Below, piece by piece: positions 33,211 through 45,210 of a stretch of DNA of 64,000 bases. The stretch's first letter is position 1; each line of letters begins with the position of its first letter. This DNA comes from Emydura subglobosa (Eukaryota; Chordata; Testudines; Chelidae). Made by a program: the position numbers and the translations under genes. The stretch is from contig ML679961.1 in the NCBI GenBank assembly GCA_007922225.1, forward strand, positions 73,388,890 to 73,452,889. The letters are read 5' to 3'. Below the pieces are notes generated by a model. It was not told the origin of the DNA and did no database searches. It worked only from the letters and a program-made list of their open reading frames with translations.

Positions 33211-34814
33211 CCACAAGACAATATTCCTTCCCATTATCATTTCTGGTAGTGGCACAGTGACAGACAGCCCTGCACGCTGAGTTGAAGATATTACCTCTGA
33301 GTCTCTCAAGTTCCCCCACCTCTTTTCCTCTCTCCCAACACTTAGGAGAAGGAGTAAAATTTCTCCTCTCCACTCCAACCTCTTGCAATAGATCCTGCAG
33401 CTTAAAAACTTACAACTTCCATAGTATAAAAGGTTTGACAGTTATTTTATGTTATTTAATGAGATGTCATACACTAAAGATATAGGTGATCCCCTCTAAT
33501 CCGGCTCTGTAGCATCCTCCTTAGCCTGCTGTTGTAAAACATTAAAAACCTTCTTTACCTTGTGTTAATTGGTATAAATGGGGTTAATCTTTGTAAAGCA
33601 GAGATTATCTTGCTTTAGGCCAACATACAAGTAAAGACTTAATTAACAAAGGGGAAAAAAAGAGAGAGCGAGATAGAGAGACTTACATACTGATGAAGTG
33701 CTATATTTCCCATTCTTTCTCTGTATTGTGCAGTGATGCTCCAGCTGCCTTGTCCATTTCAGGGATCTGTCAAATCATTCATAGACTGGTGACTAGAGTG
33801 TCTTCCTCAGGAAAGAGATGTTTGTTTATTTGATTTCTTGTTTTTGTTTTGATTTAAACAATTCCCTAACATCAGTTAGATGGGATATTTGTTTCCCTCT
33901 ATCTAAGAGGATAGTTCTTGCTGTGATGGGCCTGGTGACCTCCAACTGAAGGATGGAAAACTCTTAGAGAACAGAGATTGATACGTTTGCTTTATTATTT
34001 TAGGCTGTAACATCCAGCAAGTATCACTTTAAGGCAATGAGGTCATGAGTACTAGAGATAAAAGAGTGTAGGTAGGTGTTGGGGATATAGCAGGGATGGG
34101 AGGGTAATATGCATTATTTAACTATAGTCCTTTTAAACTGATAATTCAATGGCAACATAACATAAAACATGAAATGTTACAACAAATCATAATATTCTTG
34201 CAAAGAAGCATCTGCAGGCTATGAAGTACTAAGGTGCAAGAAGGTCTGCTTGGGTGGGGCAAGGAATCATGGGATGTGATTAACCATACTAAAATGTAGA
34301 CTATCAGGAGCCAAAAAGAGTGCTATTCACTGTGGAGTAATCTCTCATGCAAAAAAGCCGTGGAAGGCCCATTGCTTTGTAATACTTAAAACTGGACTGG
34401 AATATACTGAAGAAGGACCCCTCCCTTTGAGAAAGTAAATCACTTTGACCAAATGGACACAGCTTAAATTGGATAAGTATTTTTAAAAAAACTTTATCCG
34501 GATAGCTAATATTCTGAAGGGCAAGTGAGCATGTGCAAACCTGTATCCAGGTTTCCTCGCAAGTTGTACCCAGCTTCATAATACCCATCACTACATACCC
34601 AGAATGCTCTCTGACTCCTGTATTCTGCTTCTTCCTGCCGGTGTCATCTACCCGCTTTTAGGCAAAGATATATTTGCATCCCCTCTCTTGATCTCTGCAG
34701 CCTCTGGTGATGGAGCTTAAGACACTGTTGCTTTAAAGAGGTAAAGGCTCCATCCTATTAATCAATCCAACTGAGTCTTCCACTGAAGTTTGCCAACATT
34801 TCCAATCCTACTGC
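33211..34814. other. Intergenic sequence
   Basis: No gene. An AG-rich tract lies at 33650-33683. Small open frames lack recognisable content. Confidence 0.4.
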
Positions 34815-35860
34815 TCATAGATGCTGACTTTTGGTTTTGCCAGAGGGTGCCCCTGCTCGGCTTTTGCCAGGGCTAGTGTTTGGGTCCGGCTTCCCCCATT
34901 ATATGGCTTCCCTACAGGGCTTTTCTCTCCACCCGCCTGGCTTCTGCCAGGGCCTAGGGCTTAGTAGCCCCCCCCCCCGGCTTCTGCTGGGGCCAGGGGC
35001 TTGGGTCAAGCTCTCCCCGCCACCCATGGCTTCCCCAGGTGGCAGCTGGTGGGGCTTTTTCCTCCCACTCTCCCGGCTTCTGCTGGGGGTCTCTGGGGGC
35101 CGAGGCTTAGTTCCCCCCACCCATCGCTGGATGTCTGCTGCTGGGGGTGCCAACTGGTGCCCAATTTTCCAGTGGCCCCACATTGGCCACCACTGCGCGC
35201 TCAGCCTCCCACTCCGAGCCTAGTCGTCGGGTTCCCTCTGCTGGGAGCTTATCTGCTGCCTGGAGTTTGACCTGGATCCTGGCTGGGAGCCTGTCAAGGT
35301 GCCAGGAGGGGAGCTGCAGGCTGCAGCCACACACGCCATCTGCCCACGAGGCACATTCATGCAGGTATGAGCGGAAGCAGTTGGAGAGAGCCATGGGGTG
35401 ACCCAGTGTGTGTCCCCAGGTGAGCAGCAGCAGGGGCTGGCTGGCCCTGTGTGCTGATGACCTAGGATGACCACACCTAATCCTGTCCCCAAACCTGTTA
35501 CACTGTCCTGAGAAGGGTGAGGCATGATTTGGGAGTTGGCCTCCCCCTCAGTGTCCCTGGCTGGAACAGCAGCCCCAGGGGGCTGTGCTGTGATTCAGTG
35601 ACTCAGCCCCTGCCAGAGCAGTGCCAGTAAAACACATTAAACAAATTAACGGTTAATGGGTGCAATCAAAAGCTGTGGGGCAAGGAGTGGGGGTTGCGTA
35701 ACAATATCTGCCTGTGTGAAAGAGCTGCTGGCTGCCTGCTGACAGCTATGATCCCTACCTAAGCAGATGGCCACCTGGTGGGTTCTGAGCACCCACTATT
35801 TTTTTGGTGGTGCCTCAGCCACTCATGATCCCTGCAGTTGGTGCCTATGCTATGGATCGT
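34815..35860. mobile_element. GC-rich repeat composite
   Basis: A GC-rich island in AT-rich DNA. Its left end (CATAGATGCTGACTTTTGG, 34817) and its right end read backwards (CATAGCATAGGCACCAACTGC) are loosely inverted. That suggests one element or a composite carrying the tandem repeat at 34850-35130. A C-run lies at 34968-34978. Identity unknown. Confidence 0.4.
34850..35130. repeat. Degenerate GC-rich minisatellite
   Basis: The motif GGCTTCTGC(C/T)(A/G)GGG recurs about 34939, 34979 and 35074, with an earlier variant GGCTTTTGCCAGGG at about 34859. Between copies are CTTGGGTC(C/A)(G/A)GCT and CCCATGGCTTCC words. The period varies from roughly 40 to 95 bp. The 130-codon Pro/Gly-rich frame (34831-35223) is a by-product. 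Confidence 0.65.
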
Positions 35861-37539
35861 TTTCTGAAATAACTCTACCTCAAGAGTTGTTTGGAGAGGC
35901 TAATTACAAATAAATGCATATCTCGGAAGCAAGGGGTTTCTTAAATTAAATATGACTAGTTATTAGGTCTTTCAGTAGCAGGCTTTTATACACTTCTCAT
36001 GAGCAAGAATTCTAAGTGTTTTGATGTGGAATAGGTCTTGGGAAACTGAGCTGAAACTGAACTTGTCTCAATGTCAGTGGGATTCCATATGGTATCATGT
36101 AAACTCTGAGGTTGACAGCAGTCATCTAGTCTTTATCTGCTGTTTTACACAGAGCTGTTGGGATGTTTAAATTGTCCAAAAACACCCCCAAAAGTGAGAG
36201 ACTCTTTGCAGGAACTTATAATTCTAACAAGGGTTCTCTGCTGCTTTAATTTCACGAATGTACCTTCCCATGATATTTAACTTTAGATTACCAATCTGCT
36301 CCTTTATAAAATATATTAAAAAAAAATGCCCCTTGTCTCAGGATCACTTGACCTCTGCAAGAAAAAGAAAACGTGGAGAGATCATTTCAACAAACTTAAC
36401 ACCCAAACTTGTGAGGAGGTGAGTGCCCTCAAATGCTCAGTGACTTCAAAAATCAAGCCTACATTTATATTCTGAGGTGATGGGGGGGCATGGAAGGAAA
36501 TTGCAAATATTGCATGTTGTTTCTGTTTAAAGAAAAAAAATTCAACTCATCAGTCTACACATCCTGCAGAATGGACCTTTAAAATGTCAGAAATCAGGTA
36601 AAAACTTAGCCAAATAGATACATTTTACATTGGCAATTCCAAATTTTGTCCCTGAAGTAGCCCCCTTATTTTGTAGGAAAACTCCTAGCAACCTTTTCTT
36701 AACCTTTCTCAGAGTGCAGACCTATGGAACCAGAGCCTCAGCTGGTGTAAATCACCAAAATTCTACTGCAATCAATGGAGCTATGCTGTCTTTCACTAGC
36801 TGAGAATATGGCCCATAATGTTAATGTCTTACAGTTGTATACACCTTTCATGTAGAAAGATATCAAAGGACTTTGCAAGTTTTATCAAACCAAGTTATAA
36901 ACTATGGTCCTGATCCTACAGTCAGAACTGTGGGTAGCCCTTGCATCCATGTGAAGCCCTATTGAGGGTTCCTCTATGGGTCATTTCATCCCCCACTAAA
37001 ATACATTCATTCTTATGTTAGGGACCTGAAAACTGTTTGACAATAGAATACAACGGATTAAAAAGAAAACAGAACTCAATATCTAGCTGAGACTTACTGT
37101 ACAAACAACACAAGGAGCAATGATGCACTTGGAGTCAGAATTCCCTTTATTTTATGTTCAGAGAACAAAAGCAAGAAAACAGAGAGCACACACAGGATGC
37201 ATGTCCTCTGTAGCAGTCTGCATATTATCACAAAATGCCAGCTGTCACTGCAGCAGAGAGGGGGTTGACTCCCTATTTAAAGGAGTGGTAGACAGAAATC
37301 AGTCATAACGACACCAGCAACAAACACCAAACGGGAAACAAGCTCAATATGAACACAATGTTCATATCCATCTCTAGTTTCCAAAGAAATATACTGTACA
37401 TAGGATACATCCTGCTGAGCAATCCCCTGGCTGTCTGTAATATGTCAGCATCAAAGGGTTAAATTTCAGAAAGGGAGAGTAATTTCTGTATAAACTGGAG
37501 ATATTGTGAGTTTTTAAAAAGTAAGAAACAGATTTTTCC
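35861..37539. other. Intergenic sequence
   Basis: No gene. A dispersed repeat word lies at 36728-36815 (CAGCTGGTGTAAATCACC ... CAATGGAGC). The rest appears unique. Confidence 0.4.
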
Positions 37540-37860
37540 CCTGAATTTGATATTATCGCTCCAATACGTTCACAATATATTTCTCAATGTGCATATTCAG
37601 AGAGCCAATTATCATGATGTTTTTGAATTAATGATAAAAAGCCAGCTGCATTTAAAAAAAAAAAAAAAAAAAGCTCGGAGGTATTTTGCCCTTGGAGAAT
37701 AATTTGTTTCCTGTGCTCACTCTGATCAGCTTCTGCATGATTTTAAATATATTAGCTATGTTAAACAATTCTCTTTGTTTGTAATGTATTTACCTATTTT
37801 TTAAATATATACGTTAGTGACTTTGAAGAGTGCTGGATTGCCAGCCTGGCAGCTTGGAAT
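37540..37860. promoter_or_regulatory. Candidate conserved non-coding element
   Basis: Repeat-free AT-rich DNA carries clustered homeodomain-type cores (CAATTATCATG near 37606, GAATTAATGATAAA near 37625, ATTTTAAATATATTAGC near 37740). A 19-A run lies at 37654-37672. The regulatory role is inference. Confidence 0.28.
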
Positions 37861-38439
37861 CTTCTGGATTATCCTGGGAAAAGGTACAGCATAGAGAGCA
37901 GCAGAGGAAGCTTCCTCTCATTGAACCCCCAACACTCTCTCTGCATAGGGAGAATACTACCATCCTTCTCTGTGCCCAATCCTAGCCCATGGTCTCTGCT
38001 AAAGTTGTCCCTGCAGTGGTGGTTTTTATAATGGGGGCTGTCTGCCCTCTCAGAGCTGGCTTGAGATCGAGCACCTCTTTTTGTATAGGCCACCAACCAG
38101 CCTTCAGATGAAAATGACTTCTGATCATGATTCGCCTGGTCCAATTTCAAGCCAATGTCATAGCAGTGAAAGACTCCATATCCTATTACCAGTCCTGGAG
38201 CTTACCCAGGCAAATCTATTTGTGATTCAAAACTTATTTACTTTGAAAGATGTGCTCTCTTTTTATGGGCCTGCAAACAAAGAAGAGATTTATACGTTTT
38301 TCTCTAGTGAAATGCTAAAGGAAGATAAATTCAAAAAAAATTGCCACTAATCCAGCTCTTCAAAAAACAAGCCTATTGGTTATTTACAGAAAACAGTGTG
38401 TCAAGTAAAATTGCACACACTCCTTCCCTCCTCTGTGCG

Positions 38440-38493
<54 letters not shown>
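38440..38493. repeat. Compound (TC)n(AC)n microsatellite
   Basis: About eight TC units are followed directly by about 18 AC units. The neighbouring frames with His-Thr or Cys-Val runs are artefacts. Confidence 0.97.
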
Positions 38494-38497
<4 letters not shown>

Positions 38498-39154
38498 GAG
38501 GAGCACGCACAGAGGAAGCGAAATCAGCATTAAAATAAAGCTTATGTCCTATTGATGAAACCCTGTCGACAACTATCTGATAGCCTTGGGTTTTATTCAA
38601 GCCCCTGAGAACATTAAGAAAGGAGCGGCAAGGTTTTGAAATGATTTCCACTCTCAGAATGAGGCTGGGAAGCACTACCTGACTTGAATTTGTGATTAGC
38701 CTTTTAAGAGTCTAGCTTATCAATGCTAGCATTAATTTTCTGAGATTATATACAAGCAGCAAGAAACAACATAAAACAGTGTTACCAGAGGTGTGTTGAC
38801 ATGTCCCACTACTTTCTAATATGAACATGCCTATGTTGTTACTTTAATTATTAGACGGTGTACTGAAAGGCTTTTAAAAATATATAAATCCAAAGAGTTT
38901 GTGAATTGAAAACGCAACCTTAGAATATTATGCTGACAGCTGCAGTTTTACAACTAAGTACATCTTAAAATGGTTTAAGCTCTTTTCTTTCTTTACGTAC
39001 CTTAAAAGAGATCAGCTCAGAACTTTTAAGCTCCCCTGCATCATCTGATTTTTCAAGTTATATACTGTCATCCATTGAGACCCAAAAGCACATCGGATAT
39101 TACTAACTCTAAAGCAGCTCCCTGCAATCAAACTATCTACTTATCTGTCCCTAT
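38494..39154. other. Intergenic sequence, possibly conserved
   Basis: No gene or repeat recognised. It is AT-rich unique DNA with TTAATTATTAGACGG near 38843. A conserved element is possible. Confidence 0.3.
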
Positions 39155-39372
39155 TCACCATAGTATCTGAGCACATTACAAACTTCTGTGTAGTTTGACA
39201 TTACAATACATCTGCATGGTAAGAAGGTATTATTCTCTCCATTTTGCAATGAGGAACTGAGGCAACAGGAGATATCAAGTAACTTACCTGAGATCACAAA
39301 GGAAGTGTATGACCAAGTTAAGAACTTTGGAACCCCTGTTCAGTGCTTTCATCACAAGACCATCCTTCCCTG
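39155..39372 (-). mobile_element. MIR-like SINE
   Basis: The + strand reads 'CCATTTTGCAATGAGGAACT', GAGGCAAC, 'AAGTAACTTACCTGAGATCA' and CACAAAGG, the reverse complement of a MIR core. Confidence 0.8.
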
Positions 39373-40948
39373 ATTTGCAACTCAACTCTGCAATGGGCAG
39401 AACACATCTTGACTTCCTGAATGATTCTCTCAGTGCAGTCTGATGGAATTCAGCACAAGATGAGGACACTCACAGGATCAGTTCCTTAATGGGTAAAATC
39501 CTGTTCTCATTGAAGTCAGTTGTAGTTTTGTAGTTGATTTCAATGGGAGTAGGATCAGACCTGTTAAGAACTGTTGCAATTAAACCACAGAGAGTGTAAA
39601 CAATTTTTCACTGAGTGCTTAATCGTGAAGACCCTTATGCGTGGAAGTAGCCCGTAATGAAATGATCAGTCTCTATGATGTCAGTGGGAATATTTGGGTG
39701 GATAAGGATTTCTTACTACTTGGGGTAATGATCACGGCATACAAACAGAGAAGTTAGATTTAGAAAAAAAAAATTCTGGAAAATTGCAATGTAATACTAT
39801 GCTATTTCTTTGACGCCAAGATGCTAATACACAAGAACCAAAAACAGAGAGACAAAGCAGGCTGCTCCCTGAGGCAGCACTCACTCCGCCTTACACCAGA
39901 CTGGTTCTTTACAGCCTGACTGCCGAAGACCCAGATCACAAGCTTCTCTACAGAGCCCTCCCTAGCCTGCAAGCAGGACAAGGAAAAATCCTGAGAATCT
40001 AAAGTGAGAGTTTATCATTTGAACACAAGTAACACTAAGTAAGGATTGTAGGGTGGGACCCCTAACTTTTAAAGCAACAGTGTCTTAGGCTTTTAAAACC
40101 TGTTTTTCCAGTTTCCATTATTTGAGAAAAATACTTTAGAGCCAGGCTTCTCTTATTTTCTGCACTCAGCATGACCACTTATTTTAATAAGGTTTGTCAC
40201 ACCAGAGCTACCCTGCATTTGCAAATTGCTTAGGAAATATGAATTCAAGGAACGAGGAAGTCATTAGCAAACAGAGGTATTTAGAGACATAAAAAGGGTA
40301 AAATGTGCATTTAGAATGAAGCCGCAATCTCTGCTCTGATAGCTCCAGGGTTATCTGTCTGCTGCTACCAACATTTCCCTATGTAAATGTTTTCTTGATA
40401 CAATAAGCTAAATGGGAAAGAAGGTGAATCTGGCTCATGCCAAGCTACTTATTTAGTGCTGCTTGATAATTTGGGGGGAGAGAGAAATAAAATGCAATGG
40501 GCACAATCTAATTCACTTAAAAAAAAAAAAGGGGGGGGCGGGAAGTTATGGCATTAAAGAAATTTTACTTGTTAAGAGTTTCATCAGGTTCGTAATAAAT
40601 GAACAGGCCTTTGTCTAGAGGTTGTAGAGCATAGACTGATCTGTTCCATAGTTAGGGCTATACTGTGACTTTTGAGAGACAGCCCACACAGTAAAGGGGT
40701 GCAGAAGGATCCACATAGTAATGGCTGTTCCTGGTGGCATTCTGATTGACTCTGCCAATAACTTCAAACCAATGTATATCAGAGCAGAAGCTCCATCAAC
40801 TTACTCTAGGATACAGCATGCCCTGCTTCCAGGAGCCAGAGCGACACTTGGTCATCTTATCTAATCTATCAGATCTTGTCATAGCTGTCCCATTTGTCTA
40901 TATCACTGTTGTAGCTATTGTGTACAATGTGGCTGTAGTCCTCGCATG
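39373..40948. other. Intergenic sequence
   Basis: No gene. The short dispersed word GTTGATTTCAATGGGAGTAG lies near 39532. A run of 12 A followed by eight G lies at 40519-40538. Confidence 0.4.
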
Positions 40949-41128
40949 TAGGGGGTTCTCAGACTGGGGGTCGTGACCTCTCAGGGTATCACAAGATTAT
41001 TATGGAGGTGTTGTGAGCTGTCAGCCCTCCGTGCATGCCGGTAATGATAGCATGACAGGGGGGTGGGGTCATCACAGCATGACATATTTTAAAAGGGGGC
41101 CCAGCAAAAAAGTTTTAGAACCCCTCTG
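40949..41128. mobile_element. hAT-type MITE, degraded
   Basis: The left end reads GGGGGTTCTCAGACTGGGGG. The right end read backwards is CAGAGGGGTTCTAAAACTTT. The interior holds GGGTCGTGACCTC and GTTGTGAGCTGTCAGCC, words I know from abundant sauropsid hAT MITEs. No clear 8-bp duplication remains. Confidence 0.6.
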
Positions 41129-41574
41129 CTGGAACCTTTAGCAGCTGGTACCTTTCAGTTAGGTTTGAGATTTATCAGGGATTGTCACCAGCCAGTAACT
41201 TGTACCTTGGGAACACAGCCTAGGCTACATCAGTAGTTTTAAATTCTGCATTTCTGAGACCAGTAGGAAAATATATTTACATTCACCTGGCTGAATTCAC
41301 AAGTGTGTATGGACAGAACGGTGAACTTTTTTCAGATTTTGTGCATCAGAAAGTGTTTTAAATTCTTGCATGTACAGTTCAATTCCAATATTTAGTGCAC
41401 AGCAAGGTCATATCATTGGTGCTCAATACTAGGATATTTTCCTTTGCAAACAAAAATGATTGTACTTCAAGCTGCCCACCTGTTATCCTGCTATGTTCTT
41501 TTACTTGAGCAGATTAAGTAAGCTCTGATTTTGTAGATTCCTTTCTTCTCTGCAACATAGCACCTTTCCTCAAG

Positions 41575-41760
41575 GAACATTATAAACTTTATTTAAGTAG
41601 CTTCACAGCACTATGTAAGTATTTTGCTAATGTTACAGATAGCCAAACTGAGGCAGAGAGGTGAAGAAACTTTCCCCGGATCACAGAGTGAGTCAGTGGC
41701 AGAGCAACAGGTGTCTGCAGTTCAAGTTGCTGGCTCTAGTCAGTGGGATGCTATAGAAAG
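41575..41760 (-). mobile_element. MIR-like SINE
   Basis: The + strand words CAGATAGCCAAACTGAGGC, AGAGAGGTGAAGAAAC and 'TCACAGAGTGAGTCAGTGGC' are a clear reverse MIR core. Confidence 0.8.
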
Positions 41761-43049
41761 GTCCAGCTCAGCCACTGAATATTAGTCAAATATGTTACAT
41801 GTTTGCTATTTGCAAATGTAATAGAGCTCACTTAGTAGAGTTCTCCCTATTTAGCATTGCAGCATTTTGCTGCTATAGCAGGGTAAAGTCAACAATTTCA
41901 GCTGTCTTTGGTAACTTATAAGACTGTTCCCTTTGACTGTAAAGACTACAACTTGGATTTAATTTACTTCCTATCACAAGGTTTCACAATGGAAGTACTG
42001 TGCATAATTTACTATGCTGCTAGTGATCTTCATCTTTAATTTGCCTTGGACCATATTAGCTAGTAGGACACTGACCTATTCCACTACTCAGGTGTATTAC
42101 AGTTCCTAACCTAGCATGATGGCTTCCTTTGTACATCAGTATCTTTACTTTCTATTATTGAAGTAGACATATAGGCGTCACTACTGGAATTTAGGCACCT
42201 AAACTCTGATTTAGGCACCCAAGTACATTTGTGAATCAAGGACATAGAGCCTGATTCCTGTATAACTTAGACTATTGTAAATCAGGAGTAGTGTCGTTAT
42301 ATACTGGTGAAAGCTAGCTCAGACTTAATCTTAGATGTATATCTAATATTTGGCACAAATCTTCAGATATGGAGAATGCAGGTCATAGTAACTGAATTTC
42401 TTTCTTCTTCCCTTGCAATCTTTATCATAGGATTACGGTTTCCTCAGAAGGCTGTCTGCATGCCATATATACTGGAGATTCATATGTATTTCTTATTTAT
42501 AGTAGGTGAAATTCATTTTCTGATATGTGAAAACTCTTGTATTGAATTCTCACTAGATTAAGGGAAGGGTGGTAGCAAGTGACTTATACATTATACAAAA
42601 GGAAAAATGAATGAAGTGAAATGGGTATGGCTTCCCTTGATGAAAATATACATTTACATTTGATTTAATTTAATATCCATACTGTGTCCCAGTCATTGCC
42701 ATGTACTTCTGAACTTTAGTGACCAAAATATAGAAAGAAAATTACTCTGATGAATTGTATTCTGAGCAGCTAATTTAGAGTTAGATTCAGTAAGGTGCTC
42801 AGCACTTTTGAGATCCTCAGTGCTTCCCAGTTCTGTAATACTGTATTAGGATTCTCATGTTATATTGGAATTTGGACATCATATACTGTGAATGAAATCC
42901 TGATTCCATGGAAGTCATTGGGACTAGTGTTCTACCTTCTTTATGTAATCAAAATCTTTTGATTTTCAAATACAAAATACACATGCTGTGTCTGGCAGAT
43001 AGATACTGCATGGGATCTGTGGATTAAGCACAGTCTAGAGATAGTTTGT
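41761..43049. other. Intergenic sequence
   Basis: No gene. A TTTAGGCACCTAAACTC fragment of the family seen at 16068 lies at 42185-42245, and short 'CCTGATTCC' repeat words follow to 42300 and near 42890. Confidence 0.4.
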
Positions 43050-43125
43050 CCTCATATTTGCACTTAACCTTGCTTATTTTCATAATGGTCCCTTCTGACC
43101 TCTGAATCTCTGAATTTCTTTGGCA
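43050..43125 (+). mobile_element. CR1 LINE 3'-end fragment
   Basis: ATAATGGTCCCTTCTGACCT followed by CTGAATCTCTGAATTTC matches the CR1 3' end type 'ggtcccttctggcct...aatctatgaa'. The copy is very short and truncated. Confidence 0.6.
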
Positions 43126-43388
43126 TTGCAAACATTGAAAATACTACTAGAGAAATTCACTCTACAAAGGATTCCATTCTTTAAATGGCAGAAAACCGGA
43201 CAGATTAGAGACATATTGCACCTACTTCAATTTTTCAGAAAGAAAGAAGCAGCTGAAAAAAAATCATTGGTGTCTACCACCCCTTCTTTCTTATAGCTTA
43301 TTCAAATGATTGCTTTTGGCCTGAGATCTGACATGTCAACCTTGAGCTCAGAGTGAAGTTTGCAAAGGTCTACTGTCTAGTAATTATA

Positions 43389-43590
43389 GACCTGATCCAA
43401 AGTCCACTGAAAGACCCCTAGGAATCAGATCCTACAAGAGCCAAAGACCCTAATCTGAATATCCCTGAATGGTGACCTGAACCAAAACCCCAGAGATGAA
43501 TTTTATGAAATAATCTTAGGGTCTGATCCAGAGCCCAACCAAGTTAGCAGAAAATTTTCTTTTGACTTCAGTGGGCTTTGGATCAAGTTC
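43389..43590. mobile_element. MITE-like element with CCTGATCCAAAGTCCACTGA termini
   Basis: The left end (43391-43410) and the right end read backwards (CTTGATCCAAAGCCCACTGA) match at 18 of 20 positions, about 200 bp apart. A third related word, TCTGATCCAGAGCCC, lies inside at about 43522. Confidence 0.7.
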
Positions 43591-43609
43591 TTAGTTACTG
43601 AGGTGACAG

Positions 43610-43770
43610 GCATCTTAGATTAGATGAATAGCACATGTCCTTCAGTTTCTCTGTATGTCAAATGGATGTCATCTCTACATATTTCATAGGGATGTCATGA
43701 TATTTAGTGAGACAAATTCTGGTGTTGTAACTAACTTTGTACAGTGTTTTGAAGTCCATAGGTGAAAGGA
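43610..43770 (+). mobile_element. MIR-like SINE fragment, weak
   Basis: CTTCAGTTTCTCTGTATGTC, AAATGGATGTCATCTC and a tail with TTTGTACAGTGTTTTGAAG follow MIR order, but with much divergence. Confidence 0.45.
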
Positions 43771-43868
43771 ATCTATAATGGACATTTTACTATCTTTAAG
43801 TCATAGCTGCAAAATTTAACTCTTGATGACAATATAGTCATCAGAGGTCTTTGTTTGATTTATATGCT

Positions 43869-44350
43869 CAGTGATTCCCAAAATACTGTCCAGCAACATG
43901 GTGCTGGCTGGCCCCTTGTTTCCTCCTTGTTTAAGCTGCACTAAACGACATATATATAAATACTCTCCAAAAGTTTTTTTTCCAGGTAAGCCATTGCTGC
44001 AATTGACACAGGGGTGTTGTATGAACCCTAACAGGATAGGAGATGGCCTGCATGATCATGAATGGGAAGAGATGGTGTATCCAAGCAGTTGAAAAAGGGG
44101 CACAGAGATTGTCTGTATATTCACAAATGTGGGGAGGTGGGGCCAGAAGACGGAGGAGTGATGGTCCATGAGATCATGAATGGTCTATGCAAGGGAGAAC
44201 AGAAGGAGAAGTGGGTTGTATAATCATGAATGGGAACAGAGGTGTGAAATGGATGATGAATTAGATCACACAACCATGAAAGAACAAGGCTGTGTCTACT
44301 AAACGTCATTACAATGTGGGCCACGCTTTGAAAAAATTTGAGAACCTGTG
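43869..44350. mobile_element. hAT-type MITE with internal tandem repeat
   Basis: It begins CAGTGATTCCCAAAATACTG. Read from the far end it begins CACAGGTTCTCAAATTTT. Inside, a degenerate unit with ATCATGAATGG recurs (about 44051, 44170, 44221, with weaker copies at 44117 and 44269). There is no coding capacity and no clear target duplication. Confidence 0.6.
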
Positions 44351-45181
44351 CTGCTGTAATTTATTATACACACTTTAAATAAATTAGATACAGGGCATGT
44401 ATAATGCACAATGTGTTTGCACCGCCACACATAAAACAAAAAGCTGGCATAGTGATAATTAACCTTACTTTCACCCCAGATTTAAATTAAGTTTATGCTG
44501 TTCTTTAAAGGGGGAGTCTGTCTCCCTGGTTTGGCTGTTTTATGGCTCCTTAGGAAGGGCAGTGTTCTTTTGCAAATATACAGCAGAAAGGATATAGATC
44601 CTGAGCTGTTTGAGTCAGTGGTATCTTTAATTAACTCACAGAAGGTCATGTGAATGTTCCTGTGATACACATGGCAGATGCTTTAACTAATAGTTATTGG
44701 ATCTAATCACTATTCATCATCAAAGTTTCATTAGGGCTTGCACTGTGGAGAGGAAACAGCAGGTTTTCCTATGCAGCTCATTGAAGTCGTTCTTGTTTGT
44801 TCATTAACCCTTATGAGAGCATGGTAATAAGCTGTCCCAGGAGCACCTGGCATTTTTCAGCACGTCATGCTCTTTTGCAGTATGTATCCATTGCCTTGTG
44901 AGGTTTCATAACATGTTGTACTTTGAAACCATGAACAAGGTAGGAACAAGTGCTATTGTTTTGTGAACCCTAAGGATTTATATCACTGAGCATCAACCGC
45001 AGGCTTAGCATTGTACAGAGCATACCCCCAATGTCTCCTCAACATTTGGGCTTGATTTTCATAAGCTGTGAGCACCTGAAACTCCCATTGACTATAATTT
45101 TAGGGCCAAATCCTTAGCTGATATAGTTCCATTGACCTCAGTGGAGCTTGAGGATCTGGTCCTAAGCACACAGTGAATAAC
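44351..45181. other. Intergenic sequence
   Basis: No gene. The part 44480-44960 is unique and could be a conserved element. A dispersed repeat word lies at 45050-45170 (ATTGACCTCAGTGGAGCTTG). Confidence 0.35.
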
Positions 45182-45210
45182 GTGTGTGTGTGTGTGTGTG
45201 TCACACACAC
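45182..45210. repeat. (TG)n directly followed by (CA)n
   Basis: Ten GT units run straight into CACACACAC, giving a self-complementary microsatellite that can fold into a hairpin or adopt Z-DNA. Confidence 0.9.

Noticed and set aside
34831..35525. Pro/Gly-rich frames of 84-130 codons
   Set aside because: All frames are open on both strands because of the GC-rich tandem repeat; no domain is recognisable.
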